Below are positions 25,775 to 35,260 of a stretch of 51,578 nt of DNA, piece by piece. The stretch lies in assembly GCA_003248075.1 (NCBI GenBank), contig QJYK01000224.1, positions 1 to 51,578 of the forward strand, in the 5' to 3' direction. This DNA is from Gemmatimonadota bacterium (GTDB taxonomy: Bacteria; Gemmatimonadota; Gemmatimonadetes; Longimicrobiales; Gaopeijiaceae). Numbering within the stretch: position 1 is the stretch's first letter; every line of letters starts with the position of its first letter. The position numbers and the translations under genes are program-made. The notes under the pieces were generated by a model. It ran no database searches and was not told the origin of the DNA. It saw nothing but the letters and a program-made list of their open reading frames with translations.

Positions 25775-27427
25775 TCACCTCTGGGCCAGGATCTGATGCA
25801 TGAAGGACACCGACACCGAGCCCTCTCCAACCGCCGAGGCGACCCGCTTGATGGACTCGTGACGGGCGTCCCCACACGAGAAGATCCCCGGCACGTTGGT
25901 CTCCAGCAGGTAGGGCGCGCGCTCCAGCGGCCAATCGCGCAGGTGCAGCTTGGGGTCCAGGTCCGGCCCGGTGAGCACGAATCCACGCTCGTCGCACGCG
26001 ACGAGCCCCCGAAGCCATTCCGTGCGCGGGGCGGCTCCGAGAAAGATAAACAGGTACTGAGCCGGGACCCGCTCCGAAGTCCCGTCGCGGGTGCACCTGA
26101 GCTCCAGCTCCTCCAGGCGCGCGGACCCATGGCAGGCGACGACCTCTGTGTTGAGGCGCACCTCGATGTTGTCCGTGGCTTCGATCCGACTCACCAGGTA
26201 GTGGGACATCCTCGCGCCCAGGGAGTCACCGCGGACGAGCATGACGACCTTGGCGGCGTAGTCCTTGAAGAACATGGCAGCCTGGCCGGCCGAATTGCCC
26301 GCTCCGACCGTGAACACGGTCTGGCCCACCGAGTGCATGGCCTCGGTCATCGCCGCTCCGTAGTACACACCCGCCCCCGTCAGGCGCTCGGCACCCTCGG
26401 CGGGGAGCCTGTTCCACGACACCCCCACCGAGAGCATGAGGACGTGGCAGGCGATCTCGGACCCGTCGGCCAGTGCCAGGTACTTGTAGGGGCCCTCGAC
26501 GCGGAGCCCCACGGCTTCCTGCGGCGTGAGGATCTCGACCCCGAACTTGCGGGCCTGCGCCACCGCGCGGCGCGCCAGATCCCCTCCCGACAGACCGGAG
26601 GGAAACCCGAGATAGTTCTCGATGCTGCTGCTCGTACCTGCCTGCCCGCCCGGGGCCTCACGCTCGATGAGCACCGTGCGCAGCCCCTCCGACCCGCCGT
26701 AGACGGCCGCGGCCAGGCCCCCTGGGCCTGCACCGACGATGGCGAGGTCGTAGAACTCCTCCTTGGCCTTGGTTTCCAGGCCAATATGCTGCGCGATGGC
26801 CGTGGGATCCGGACGCAGGAGGCGTTGGCCGCTCGGGAGCACGACCAGAGGCAGCGACGTCGGGTCGACGGAGGCGGCAAGGTCCCGCGCCTCCGGAGAT
26901 GTCTCGATGTCCAGGAACTCGTAGGGGACCCGGTTCCGCGCCAGGAAATCGCGGATCGAGTGACAGCGCGCCGACCACCGGTCGCCGACCACGCGCACCC
27001 CTCCGTATCCGGGGCGGTAGGTCGACCGCCACTCCTCCAGCATGTCGTCCAGCACCGGGAAGAGCTTCTCTTCCGGCGGGTCCCACGGCTTCACCAGGTA
27101 GTAGTGGACCTTCGACTGGTTGATTGCCGAGACGGCGGCCTGCGTGTCGGCGTAGGCAGTGAGGAGCACCCGCTTGGCCTTGGGGTGCAGTGTGACGGCC
27201 TGAGACAGGAACGCCACCCCCTCCATGCCCGGCATGCGCTGGTCCGACAGGAGCAGGGCCACCGGCGTGCCGCGCACCTTCAGCTCGCGCAGCAGCTCCA
27301 GGGCGGCATCCCCCGAGTCCGCGCGCAGCACGCGGTACTCCTTGCCATAGCGCCCGCGGAGGTCGCGGGCGACGGCATTGAGAACGTCCGGGTCGTCGTC
27401 TACGGTGAGGAGAATCGGCTTGGCCAT
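25775..27427 (-). CDS. response regulator fused to a thioredoxin-reductase-like flavoprotein lacking CXXC
   Basis: 550 residues. Receiver domain 1-125, with acidic pocket D10-D12, phospho-acceptor D62 (LLLSDQRMPG) and K113 (LVKPWD). Residues about 142-218 resemble a glutaredoxin/thioredoxin-like module with one cysteine (C155) where a CXXC would sit. From 228 on, a TrxR-fold flavoprotein: VGAGPGGLAAAVYG for FAD and VGAGNSAGQAAMFF for NAD(P). It ends in the FAD closing motif IFSCGDAR. The CXXC of true thioredoxin reductases is replaced in GVYYGAAMTEA, so reduction of thioredoxin is unlikely. The output may be phosphorylation-controlled NAD(P)H oxidation. Start ATG 27427 fits the receiver start; the ribosome site is weak. 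Confidence 0.88.
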   Translation of the reverse strand: MAKPILLTVDDDPDVLNAVARDLRGRYGKEYRVLRADSGDAALELLRELKVRGTPVALLLSDQRMPGMEGVAFLSQAVTLHPKAKRVLLTAYADTQAAVSAINQSKVHYYLVKPWDPPEEKLFPVLDDMLEEWRSTYRPGYGGVRVVGDRWSARCHSIRDFLARNRVPYEFLDIETSPEARDLAASVDPTSLPLVVLPSGQRLLRPDPTAIAQHIGLETKAKEEFYDLAIVGAGPGGLAAAVYGGSEGLRTVLIEREAPGGQAGTSSSIENYLGFPSGLSGGDLARRAVAQARKFGVEILTPQEAVGLRVEGPYKYLALADGSEIACHVLMLSVGVSWNRLPAEGAERLTGAGVYYGAAMTEAMHSVGQTVFTVGAGNSAGQAAMFFKDYAAKVVMLVRGDSLGARMSHYLVSRIEATDNIEVRLNTEVVACHGSARLEELELRCTRDGTSERVPAQYLFIFLGAAPRTEWLRGLVACDERGFVLTGPDLDPKLHLRDWPLERAPYLLETNVPGIFSCGDARHESIKRVASAVGEGSVSVSFMHQILAQR

Positions 27428-27613
27428 TCGATGCAACCTGTGGCGTCGACGCGAGCGCAGCAACCTCCGGCCGGAGCGATACCGCCCCTCCATCGCCGCG
27501 CCGTGTCTGGCGCCGCGGCCCGGGCTCCTCCATGGTGTTCCAACGCCCGGCCCACGCGCTCCGGCCAGCCCGGCCGGTGGGTCTGTTCCGCACGCCATTT
27601 GAGGAGCCGCCCC

Positions 27614-28336
27614 ATGTGGACCGCCATACCGAGAGCCCTCGCCGCGTGCGCCGCGACGCTCCTTTGGGGGTGCGGCGACACGGGACCGAGCGGACCGGCC
27701 GTCCAGCGAGAGTTGGAGTGGTTCCAGCTCTCGTGGCCGGGTGGTGTCACCGACGTGGGGCTGGTCCGCCCCGACGCGGGAACCCTGGCGCCGCACCCGG
27801 TCCTGTTGGCGCTCCCATGGGGCGCGGGGACGCCCGATCTGGTGTACTCGTTCATCGACGCCTACTGGGCCGTCGAGCCACCCTCACGAGGCTACTACGT
27901 GGTCTCGCCCGCGATCACGGGCTCGTCTCTCGCCCAGGTCGGCGGCGACTTCATCCCGGCCCTCCTCGACTGGATCGAGGGCAACCTGGACGCGGACCCC
28001 GATCGCGTCGCCCTGGTCGGCGCGTCGAACGGGGGGCGCGGCATCTTCCACGCCGCGTTGGTGGCGCCCGAGCGCTTCGCGGCGATGGTGGGTCTGCCCG
28101 GCTCGTACACGGGCGTGGGATCGAACCTCGCGCCCCTCTCAGGGATGCCCGTCTGGCTTCTGGTGGGCGAGTTGGACACGTCGTGGGTGGAGAGCACGGC
28201 TGCCACCGCCGGCGCGCTCAGGGAGCTGGGCATCGAAGTGCGCGTGGACACGGTTCCCGGCCAGGGACACGTCATGTTCCTGAACCCGGTGGACCTCATG
28301 ATCTGGCTCGACGAGGCGATCGGACACCAGCCCTGA
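27614..28336 (+). CDS. alpha/beta-hydrolase, secreted or lipoprotein esterase
   Basis: 240 residues; GAGGAG lies 8 nt before the ATG. The N-terminus is a signal peptide ending ATLLWGCGD, a possible though imperfect lipobox. The mature part is a compact alpha/beta-hydrolase: nucleophile motif GASNGG (GxSxG), acid in GELDTSW, and histidine in GQGHVMF, in the right order. It resembles the esterase/depolymerase-type (dienelactone hydrolase-like) group. The divergent gap 27428-27613 shows no promoter I can name with confidence. The 7-nt convergent gap to the metallopeptidase gene has no terminator. Confidence 0.83.
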   Translation: MWTAIPRALAACAATLLWGCGDTGPSGPAVQRELEWFQLSWPGGVTDVGLVRPDAGTLAPHPVLLALPWGAGTPDLVYSFIDAYWAVEPPSRGYYVVSPAITGSSLAQVGGDFIPALLDWIEGNLDADPDRVALVGASNGGRGIFHAALVAPERFAAMVGLPGSYTGVGSNLAPLSGMPVWLLVGELDTSWVESTAATAGALRELGIEVRVDTVPGQGHVMFLNPVDLMIWLDEAIGHQP

Positions 28337-28343
28337 GGCGAGG

Positions 28344-29198
28344 TCAGCGGAGCTCGACTCCCGCCTCGGTGAAGGTGTCGCACGCGCCGGGGTCGCCGGT
28401 CTCGAGGCCCTCGGCGAGCCAACGCCGGCGTTGCGCGGAGGAGCCGTGCGTGAACGACTCGGGCGTTACCTCTCGACCGGCGCGGCGCTGGAGTCGATCG
28501 TCCCCGATCGCCGCGGCAGCCGCCAGACCCTCTTCGATGTCGCCGGGTTCGAGCACGCGCCCCGTCCGGTTGGCGTGGCTCGCGAAGACGCCGGCGTAAC
28601 AATCGGCCTGGAGCTCCAACAGCACCTGGAGCGCGTTCCCGTCCGCCTCACGCGCGCCCCGCTGTAGCCGCCGCACGGCGTCGGACGTGCCGGAGAGCGT
28701 CTGGACGTGATGGCCCACCTCGTGGCCCACCACGTACGCCTGCGCGAAGTCCCCCGCACCGCCCATGCGCGCGAGCTCGTCGAAGAACGTCGCGTCCAGG
28801 AAGAGCTTCCGGTCGGGGGGACAGTAGAACGGTCCGGTCGCGGCGGACTGGAATCCGCAGGCGGACTGCACAGCGTCGTTGAAGAGGACGAGGGTGGGCG
28901 GATCGTAACGCGCCCCGGACTCGGCGAAGATCTCGGACCAGGCGTCCTCGGTCATTCCCAGGACCGCCGACAGGAACGGGGCGGTCTCGTCGTCGCCAAC
29001 CGGTGCGGTCGTGGGTGGGGCCAGGGCGGGCCCGGCTCCGCCGAGCAGCTGAAGCACCTGGATGGGATCGCCGCCCAGGAGGAGGAGGACGACGATCAGG
29101 AGGAGACCGGCGCCGCCACCCAGGCGAACGCCACCGGACAGGCGCTGTCCGCGGCGGTCCTCGACGTTCGTGCTCCGACGACTCTGACTCCAGCGCAT
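28344..29198 (-). CDS. YpfJ-family neutral zinc metallopeptidase, membrane-anchored
   Basis: 284 residues from ATG 29198 (GAGAG upstream). A short basic segment (RWSQSRRSTNVEDRRGQR) precedes one membrane helix (LLLIVVLLLLGG). The domain carries HEVGH at residues 159-163, the zinc/catalytic HEXXH. The family pattern ACGFQSAATGPFYCPPDRKL lies before it, and the C-terminal FTHGSSAQRRRW near the end. This is the standard layout of the YpfJ/neutral zinc metallopeptidase family, whose physiological role is poorly known. Confidence 0.92.
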   Translation of the reverse strand: MRWSQSRRSTNVEDRRGQRLSGGVRLGGGAGLLLIVVLLLLGGDPIQVLQLLGGAGPALAPPTTAPVGDDETAPFLSAVLGMTEDAWSEIFAESGARYDPPTLVLFNDAVQSACGFQSAATGPFYCPPDRKLFLDATFFDELARMGGAGDFAQAYVVGHEVGHHVQTLSGTSDAVRRLQRGAREADGNALQVLLELQADCYAGVFASHANRTGRVLEPGDIEEGLAAAAAIGDDRLQRRAGREVTPESFTHGSSAQRRRWLAEGLETGDPGACDTFTEAGVELR

Positions 29199-29321
29199 GG
29201 ACTCTCGCGATAGGAGGCCTGCCGAGCAGGGCACCCCGCTCGGGGCGCAGGCCCCTTGAGGAGCCCGCGCACGCTGTGAGACCACCGTAGAATGCGGCCC
29301 CCGAAGCGGCAAGATCGCCAG

Positions 29322-29341
29322 CCCCCGGGGGGACCCGGGGG
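29322..29341 (+). promoter_or_regulatory. GC hairpin in the asparagine synthetase leader
   Basis: CCCCCGGG-GGGA-CCCGGGGG gives an uninterrupted 8-pair stem with a four-base purine loop, 63 nt before the asnB ATG. No U-tract follows, so it is not an intrinsic terminator. A -10-like TAGAAT lies at 29288-29293 but has no fitting -35. The remainder of the 206-bp gap 29199-29404 shows nothing else I can support. Confidence 0.35.
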
Positions 29342-29404
29342 TAGCGAACGACAGAGGCGGGCGCCATTCTGCGCCGCCGCCACCTCTCGCCGGAATCGTC
29401 CGCC

Positions 29405-31330
29405 ATGTGTGGGATCGTCGCCGCCGTCGCCTTCGACGGCTCCGTATCGCCCGAGACCATCGACCGCGGAATCGCGGTCCTGCGCCACCGAGGTCCCGAC
29501 GGAACGGGCCGCTGGATCGCCGATCACCAACGTGTCGGCCTGGGCCACGCTCGGCTCTCGATCATCGACCTGGAGACGGGAGACCAGCCCATCGCCAACG
29601 AGGACGAGCGGCTCTGGCTCGTGGCCAACGGCGAGTTCTACGACTACGAGCGTGACCGGAAGGAGCTCCAGGACCGCGGCCACCGACTGCGCACGAAGTC
29701 CGACTCGGAGATCGCGGTCCACCATTTCGAGGAGCTGGGTGCCGGATTCGTCCACCGCCTTCGCGGTGAGTTCGCGTTCGCGCTCTGGGACGAGAGGGCC
29801 CACGCCCTGGTGGCCGTCCGCGACCGACATGGCGTGAAGCCGCTCTTCTTCGCCGAGCACGAGGGATGCCTGTATCTCGCGTCGGAGATGAAGGCGCTGT
29901 TCGCGATGGGGGTGCCCGCCCGCTGGGACCCCGAGGCCGCTTATTTCGGGCTGGGTCTGCGCCCCCCGGGGACGACGCTGTTCGCCGGCGTCCACGCGGT
30001 CCCGCCGGGCCACTACCTGATCGCGAGCGAGCGGGGCCTGCGGGTGCACCGCTACTGGGACGTCGACTACCCGGCCGCCGACGGCACGGCGCAGGCGATG
30101 TCGGACGAGGAGTACGTGTCGGAGTTCCGTCGGGTGCTCGAGGATTCCGTGCGAACGCGCCTGCGCGCCGACGTGCCGGTGGCGTGTTACCTGAGCGGAG
30201 GTCTGGACTCCTGCGCGGTCCTCGGGCTCGCGCAGCTCCACCGGACGGACCCGGTGCGCGCGTTCACGCTCACCTTCGACCACGAAGACTACGACGAGGG
30301 GGCGATCGCTCGAGAGATGGCGGCCCACTGTGGGGCAGAGTTCGTTCCCGTCCCGATGAAGCACGACGAGATCGCCGACCACTTCTCCGACTCCGTCTAC
30401 CACTCGGAGCAGCTGTGCATCAACGGGCACGGGGTGGCGAAATACCTCCTGAGCCGGGCGGTCCGGGACGCCGGCTTCAAGGTCGTGCTCACCGGCGAGG
30501 GCTCGGACGAGCTCCTGGCCGGCTATCCGCACTTCCGTAGGGACATGCTGCTGTACGACAACGGCGGCCAGGATCCCGCGGAGGTCGAGCGCATGCTGCG
30601 ACAGCTCGAGGCGGCCAACCAGGTCTCGCGGGGACTCCTGATGCCCGAGGGCCCGAGGGCGGCGTCACCGCTCATGGAGCGTCTGCTCGGCTTCACACCC
30701 TCGTGGCTCGAGACCCAGCTGGCGAACTTCGTGCGGGCCCGGGCGCTCTTCGCTCCGGAATATTTCCGGAGCTTCCAGGAGCGTGACCTGGGGTCCTTCC
30801 TCCTGGACAACCTGGACGTCCGCAGTCAGCTGGAGGGACGCGCGCCGGTCCATCAGTCGCTCTACCTGTGGGCCAAAACGGTCCTGCACGAGTACATCCT
30901 GTGCGTCCTCGGCGACCGGATGGAGATGGCGCACTCGATCGAGGGGCGGGTGCCTTTCCTCGACCACACGGTCGCCGAGCAGCTCAGGGACGTGCCCGTC
31001 TCGCTCAAGATCCGCGGGACGACCGAGAAGTACATCCTCCGCGAAGCGACCAAGGACGTGATCACCGACACGGTGTACCGCCGCCAGAAGCACCCCTTCC
31101 TGAGCCCGCCGTCCGCGCACGAGCCCGACCAGGGGCTGTGGATGCTGGTGCAGGACACACTGCGCTCGAAGGTCGTCGAGGACGTGCCGTTCCTGGACGC
31201 GTCGGGCGTGCACGCTTTCCTGGACGGTCTCCAAGGTGCGGACGCCGGAGCGCGCACGGTCGCCGAGCCGGGGCTCATGTCGCTGTTGAGCACGGTGTTC
31301 CTGCACGAGCGGATGGGCGTGGCAGCGTGA
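29405..31330 (+). CDS. asnB: glutamine-hydrolysing asparagine synthetase
   Basis: 641 residues, normal for class B asparagine synthetase, which makes asparagine from aspartate, ATP and glutamine in the cytosol. It begins MCGIVAAVAF, so Cys2 becomes the N-terminal nucleophile of the class II glutaminase. Other glutaminase landmarks are RHRGPDGTG, HARLSIIDL and NGEFYDY. The synthetase half has the PP-loop LSGGLDS near residue 263, then TGEGSDELLAGYPHF. Late segments EGRVPFLDH and REATKD complete the set. Paralogues act in secondary metabolism, so the true product is not certain. The stop is shared with the next gene as GTGA. Confidence 0.95.
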   Translation: MCGIVAAVAFDGSVSPETIDRGIAVLRHRGPDGTGRWIADHQRVGLGHARLSIIDLETGDQPIANEDERLWLVANGEFYDYERDRKELQDRGHRLRTKSDSEIAVHHFEELGAGFVHRLRGEFAFALWDERAHALVAVRDRHGVKPLFFAEHEGCLYLASEMKALFAMGVPARWDPEAAYFGLGLRPPGTTLFAGVHAVPPGHYLIASERGLRVHRYWDVDYPAADGTAQAMSDEEYVSEFRRVLEDSVRTRLRADVPVACYLSGGLDSCAVLGLAQLHRTDPVRAFTLTFDHEDYDEGAIAREMAAHCGAEFVPVPMKHDEIADHFSDSVYHSEQLCINGHGVAKYLLSRAVRDAGFKVVLTGEGSDELLAGYPHFRRDMLLYDNGGQDPAEVERMLRQLEAANQVSRGLLMPEGPRAASPLMERLLGFTPSWLETQLANFVRARALFAPEYFRSFQERDLGSFLLDNLDVRSQLEGRAPVHQSLYLWAKTVLHEYILCVLGDRMEMAHSIEGRVPFLDHTVAEQLRDVPVSLKIRGTTEKYILREATKDVITDTVYRRQKHPFLSPPSAHEPDQGLWMLVQDTLRSKVVEDVPFLDASGVHAFLDGLQGADAGARTVAEPGLMSLLSTVFLHERMGVAA

Positions 31331-32163
31331 GGCTCGCGCACCGGACCTTCGCCGCCGTGGCCCTCCTCACGCTCGTGAGCGCGCTCCCGGCCCCTCCGGA
31401 ATACACGATCGAGGCTGTCCGTTACGGTACGATCCGGCAGTTCCGCCTGTCCGGCCTCCTCGTGGGTGCGCCTCCCGAGGAGCGCATCGACATCGCCATG
31501 GCCGTGTGGCTGATCCGCGGCAACGGGCACACCGTCCTCTTCGACACGGGGTTCCACCGGTCCGAGTGGTTCGAGCGCTTCGACGTCGCCGACTACCTTC
31601 GGCCGGACTCGGCCCTGATGCTCGCCGGAGTCGACCCGGCGGACGTCACCGACGTGATCGTGAGCCACGCCCACTGGGACCACATGGGTGGCATCGACCT
31701 GTTCCCGAACGCGACGATCCACATCCAGCGGGACGAATACGACTACTACACGGGCCCCGCCTGGCGGGAGGGGGGCCGGCACGGCGGCATCGACCCGGAG
31801 GACATCGTCCACCTCGTGCGCCGCAACCTCGCGGGGCAGGTTGCGCCCATCGACGGTGACGACGTCGAGGTCCTTCCCGGGATCCGCGCGTATACGGGCG
31901 CGCGCCACACCTACGCGTCCCAGTACATCCTCGTGGAGGGTGCCGAGCGCTTCGTGCTGGCGTCGGACAACTGCTACCTGTTCCGCAATCTGGAAACCCG
32001 TACCGCCGGGGCGACGTTCCTCCCATCCGACCGGGCGGGGAACGAGGCCGCCTTGTCCCGGATGGAGCGACTCGCGGGAGCGGCGGGGCGCGTGGTCCCC
32101 GGCCACGATCCGGAGCAGTTCGCTCGCTTCCCGACCCAGGGGCGGGTCGCGCGCATCCGCTGA
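31327..32163 (+). CDS. MBL-fold metallo-hydrolase, lactonase-like, with signal sequence
   Basis: 278 residues from GTG 31327, overlapping the asnB stop as GTGA. The N-terminus RLAHRTFAAVALLTLVSALP suggests export. Metal-binding motif HAHWDH, with H114, H116, D118 and H119. Later ligands are plausible in GARHTYAS, ASDNC and VPGHD. The layout (short insert IHIQRDEYDYYTGPAW after the motif) is like the N-acyl-homoserine lactonase branch, but substrate cannot be told from sequence. Co-translation with AsnB is clear; a functional link is not. Confidence 0.87.
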   Translation: MRLAHRTFAAVALLTLVSALPAPPEYTIEAVRYGTIRQFRLSGLLVGAPPEERIDIAMAVWLIRGNGHTVLFDTGFHRSEWFERFDVADYLRPDSALMLAGVDPADVTDVIVSHAHWDHMGGIDLFPNATIHIQRDEYDYYTGPAWREGGRHGGIDPEDIVHLVRRNLAGQVAPIDGDDVEVLPGIRAYTGARHTYASQYILVEGAERFVLASDNCYLFRNLETRTAGATFLPSDRAGNEAALSRMERLAGAAGRVVPGHDPEQFARFPTQGRVARIR

Positions 32164-32303
32164 ACGCGCCCGCGCCCGGCGCCGCGCACCTCGGTCGTCG
32201 GGACGTCGGTGCCCGTGCGGTGGCCGGGACTCCACCGTCCTCGCACATTCCGTGCGTTCGTCGGCGCCGGGCCGGCGACCCGTCCCGAGGCCACGCACGT
32301 CCC

Positions 32304-35237
32304 ATGCTCCTTCGCTCGAGAACCGCCATCGCGACGCTGGCGTCGCTCAGCCTGCTCGCGAGCCTCGTCGTCCTCCCCGCCCCGACGACGGCCCAGCCCG
32401 TCGACGCGTCCCTCTACCGGGGGCTGCGCTGGCGCATGATCGGCCCCCACCGCGGCGGGCGCACCAAGGCCGTCGTGGGAGTCCCGGCGCAGCCGGGGCT
32501 CTTCTACGTGGGCTTCGTGCACGGCGGCGTTTGGAAGACGACCGACTACGGCCGCATCTGGACGCCGATCTTCGACGACCAGCCCACCGGCTCGATCGGC
32601 GCGGTCGCGGTGGCGCCCTCGAACCATGCGGTGATCTACGTGGGGAGCGGGGAGGGGATGCAGCGCCCCGACCTCACGACCGGAGACGGCATCTACCGCT
32701 CGCGTGACGGCGGGGAGACGTGGACGCACCTCGGGCTGAGGGACGGGCAGCAGATCCCGCAGATCCAGGTCGACCCGCGCGACCCGAACCGGCTCTGGGT
32801 CGCGGTCCTCGGCCACCCGTACGCGGCCAACGAGGAGCGCGGCATCTTCCGATCGACCGACGGGGGAGCGTCATTCCAGCGCATCCTGTACCGCGGTCCG
32901 ACGGTCGGCGGCGCCGACGTCACGCTCGACCCGGCGAACCCGGATGTCGTCTACGCCGTCCTGTGGGAGTCGCAGCACGGGCCGTGGGAGAACGCGGTCT
33001 TCTCCGGCCCGGCGAGCGGCCTGTTCAAGTCGACCGACGGCGGGGACACGTGGATGCAGATCGGGCGCGGACTCCCCACGGGGGAGGAGGGGCTCGGCCG
33101 CATCGGCATCGGCATCGCCGAGAGCGATCCGAGCCGGATCTACGCCATCGTCGGGTCGCCGCGCGAGCGTGGCGGCATGTACCGCAGCGACGACGCGGGC
33201 GAGACGTTCCGCCTGGTGCAGGCCGACCCCCGCATCTGGGGCCGGGACGGCGACTTCAACGAGGTGAAGGCCGACCCGACCGACCGGGACGTGGTCTACG
33301 TCGCGAACGTGGTCACCTGGAAGTCGACCGACGGAGGCGAGACGTTCGAGGCGTTCCGCGGCGCGCCCGGCGGCGACGACTATCAACGCATCTGGATCGA
33401 CCCCACGAACCCGCGCGTGATCGCGCTCGCCGCCGACCAGGGCGTGGTCATCACGGTGAACGGCGGCGAGTCGTTCAGCAGCTGGTACAACCAGCCGACC
33501 GCGCAGCTGTACCACGTGAGCACCGACAACGCCTTCCCCTACCGCGTGTGCGGCGGCCAGCAGGAGAGCGGCTCGGTGTGCATCGCCAGCCGGAGCGACG
33601 ATGGACAGATCACCTTCCACGATTGGCGGCCGGTCGGCGTCGAGGAGTACGGCTACGTCGCGCCCGACCCGCTCGACCCGGACCTCGTCTACGGCGGCAA
33701 GGTCACCCGCTACGACCGGCGCACGAACGACGTGCAGGACGTGGGGCCCAAGCCGCTCAGAGGGGACGGCTATTTCACGGTGCGCACCGCGCCGATCCTC
33801 TTCGCGCCGACCGATCCGCGCACGCTCTACTTCGGCGCGAACACGCTGTGGAAGACGACGGACGGCGCGCGCACCTGGGAGGAGATCTCCCCGGACCTGA
33901 CCCGGAAGGACTCCGTCGTGCCCGCGAGCGTGGGCAAGTGGCGCGACACCCCGGAGGCGCGCCGCCACCACCCGGGCACGATCTATACGATCGCCCCGTC
34001 GTACGTGGACGGCGACTGGATCTGGATCGGCACGGACGACGGTCTGATCCACCTGACGCGCGACGGCGGTGCGACGTGGAGCGACGTCACCCCCGCCCAG
34101 ATCCGCAACGCCCCATGGAGCAAGGTCTCGATCATGGACGCGTCGCACACCGACACGCTCACCGCGTATGCCGCGGTGAACACGTTTCGGCTCGACGACC
34201 TGCGCCCGCACCTGTACGCGACGCACGACGGCGGACGCAGCTGGACGGAGATCGTGAGCGGCATCCCGGACGGCGGCGCGACCAACACGATCAAGGAGGA
34301 CCCCGTCCGGAAAGGCCTGCTCTTCGCGGGCACGGAGCAGGCCGTCTACTTCTCGGTGGACGACGGGGCGCACTGGCAGACGCTGCGCCTCAACATGCCC
34401 GCCACCTCGATCCGCGACCTCGTGATCAAGGACAACGACCTGGTGGTGGGCACCCACGGGCGGTCGTTCTGGATCCTCGACGACATCTCGCCGCTCCGTC
34501 AGATCGACGGCACCACCATCCAGCAGCCGTCCGCGCTCTTCGAGCCGGGTGACGCCTGGCGCTTCCGCTGGAACCGCTGGACCGACACGCCGCTCCCGCC
34601 CGACGAGCCCGCGGGGGAGAACCCGCCCGAGGGCGCCATCCTCTACTACTGGCTGAAGGAGGCGCCCCGCGGTCCCGTCGTCCTCGAGGTCCTCGACGTG
34701 GCCGGCCGGGTCGCCCGCCGCTTTTCCAGCGACGACGTGCCCGAGCCCATGCTCGAGGGCCAGCAGGTGCCGCCGCGCTGGGTGCGCCCCCCGCAGGTGC
34801 CGTCGGCCGATGCCGGGATGCACCGCTTCGCGTGGGACCTGCGCTACGAGCGCCCGGCCGGGGTTCGTCAGGGATACCCGATCTCGGCGATCGACCGATA
34901 CACCCCCGCGGAGCCGCGCGGCCCGATCGCGCTCCCCGGCGACTACACGGTGCGCCTCACGGTGGACGGCCGGACACACACAGGGACGCTCCATGTCGAC
35001 ATGGACCCGCGCGTAACGACCTCCGCGGCCGACCTGCGCCTCCAGTTCGACACGTCGATGCGCATCAAGAGTGTGCTGGACCGCGCCGATGGCCGGGACG
35101 ACGCGACGCTACGGCGCATCGCGGGTGAGCTGGAGTCGCTCTACCGGGACCTCCAGGGGAGCGACCAGGCGCCCAACCCGATCACCGTGCGTCTCGCCGA
35201 GGACCGGATCGCCGCGGCGGAGCGCCTGCTCCGATAG
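32304..35237 (+). CDS. secreted VPS10/sortilin-like BNR propeller protein, paralogue 2
   Basis: 977 residues from ATG 32304, which starts a signal peptide ending PAPTTAQ. It shares the plan of the proteins at 5123 and 39129: opening RWRMIGPHRGGR, repeated Asp-boxes (SRDGGETW, STDGGASF, STDGGDTW, SDDAGETF, TTDGARTW, TRDGGATW, THDGGRSW), propeller-closing GTHGRSFWILDD, then a C-terminal beta-sandwich segment (FAWDLRYERP) and a helical tail. Also shared are YNQPTAQLYHVSTDN and CGGQQESGS in mid-propeller. Probably extracellular and binding peptide or glycan. No hydrolytic residues are identifiable. The 140-bp gap before it has no obvious promoter. Confidence 0.88.
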   Translation: MLLRSRTAIATLASLSLLASLVVLPAPTTAQPVDASLYRGLRWRMIGPHRGGRTKAVVGVPAQPGLFYVGFVHGGVWKTTDYGRIWTPIFDDQPTGSIGAVAVAPSNHAVIYVGSGEGMQRPDLTTGDGIYRSRDGGETWTHLGLRDGQQIPQIQVDPRDPNRLWVAVLGHPYAANEERGIFRSTDGGASFQRILYRGPTVGGADVTLDPANPDVVYAVLWESQHGPWENAVFSGPASGLFKSTDGGDTWMQIGRGLPTGEEGLGRIGIGIAESDPSRIYAIVGSPRERGGMYRSDDAGETFRLVQADPRIWGRDGDFNEVKADPTDRDVVYVANVVTWKSTDGGETFEAFRGAPGGDDYQRIWIDPTNPRVIALAADQGVVITVNGGESFSSWYNQPTAQLYHVSTDNAFPYRVCGGQQESGSVCIASRSDDGQITFHDWRPVGVEEYGYVAPDPLDPDLVYGGKVTRYDRRTNDVQDVGPKPLRGDGYFTVRTAPILFAPTDPRTLYFGANTLWKTTDGARTWEEISPDLTRKDSVVPASVGKWRDTPEARRHHPGTIYTIAPSYVDGDWIWIGTDDGLIHLTRDGGATWSDVTPAQIRNAPWSKVSIMDASHTDTLTAYAAVNTFRLDDLRPHLYATHDGGRSWTEIVSGIPDGGATNTIKEDPVRKGLLFAGTEQAVYFSVDDGAHWQTLRLNMPATSIRDLVIKDNDLVVGTHGRSFWILDDISPLRQIDGTTIQQPSALFEPGDAWRFRWNRWTDTPLPPDEPAGENPPEGAILYYWLKEAPRGPVVLEVLDVAGRVARRFSSDDVPEPMLEGQQVPPRWVRPPQVPSADAGMHRFAWDLRYERPAGVRQGYPISAIDRYTPAEPRGPIALPGDYTVRLTVDGRTHTGTLHVDMDPRVTTSAADLRLQFDTSMRIKSVLDRADGRDDATLRRIAGELESLYRDLQGSDQAPNPITVRLAEDRIAAAERLLR

Positions 35238-35260
35238 GCGACCGAGATGAGAATGACGTC

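Noticed and set aside
25775-27427. Calling the flavoprotein a thioredoxin-disulfide reductase
   Set aside because: The CXXC pair is missing, so that activity is not supported.
25619-27613. In-frame extension upstream of the esterase gene
   Set aside because: Antisense to the flavoprotein gene; the esterase has its own ribosome site and signal peptide at 27614.
29405-32163. Beta-lactam biosynthesis by AsnB-like and MBL proteins
   Set aside because: AsnB motifs are those of ordinary asparagine synthetase, and no carboxyethylarginine synthase, cyclase partner or other pathway gene is nearby.
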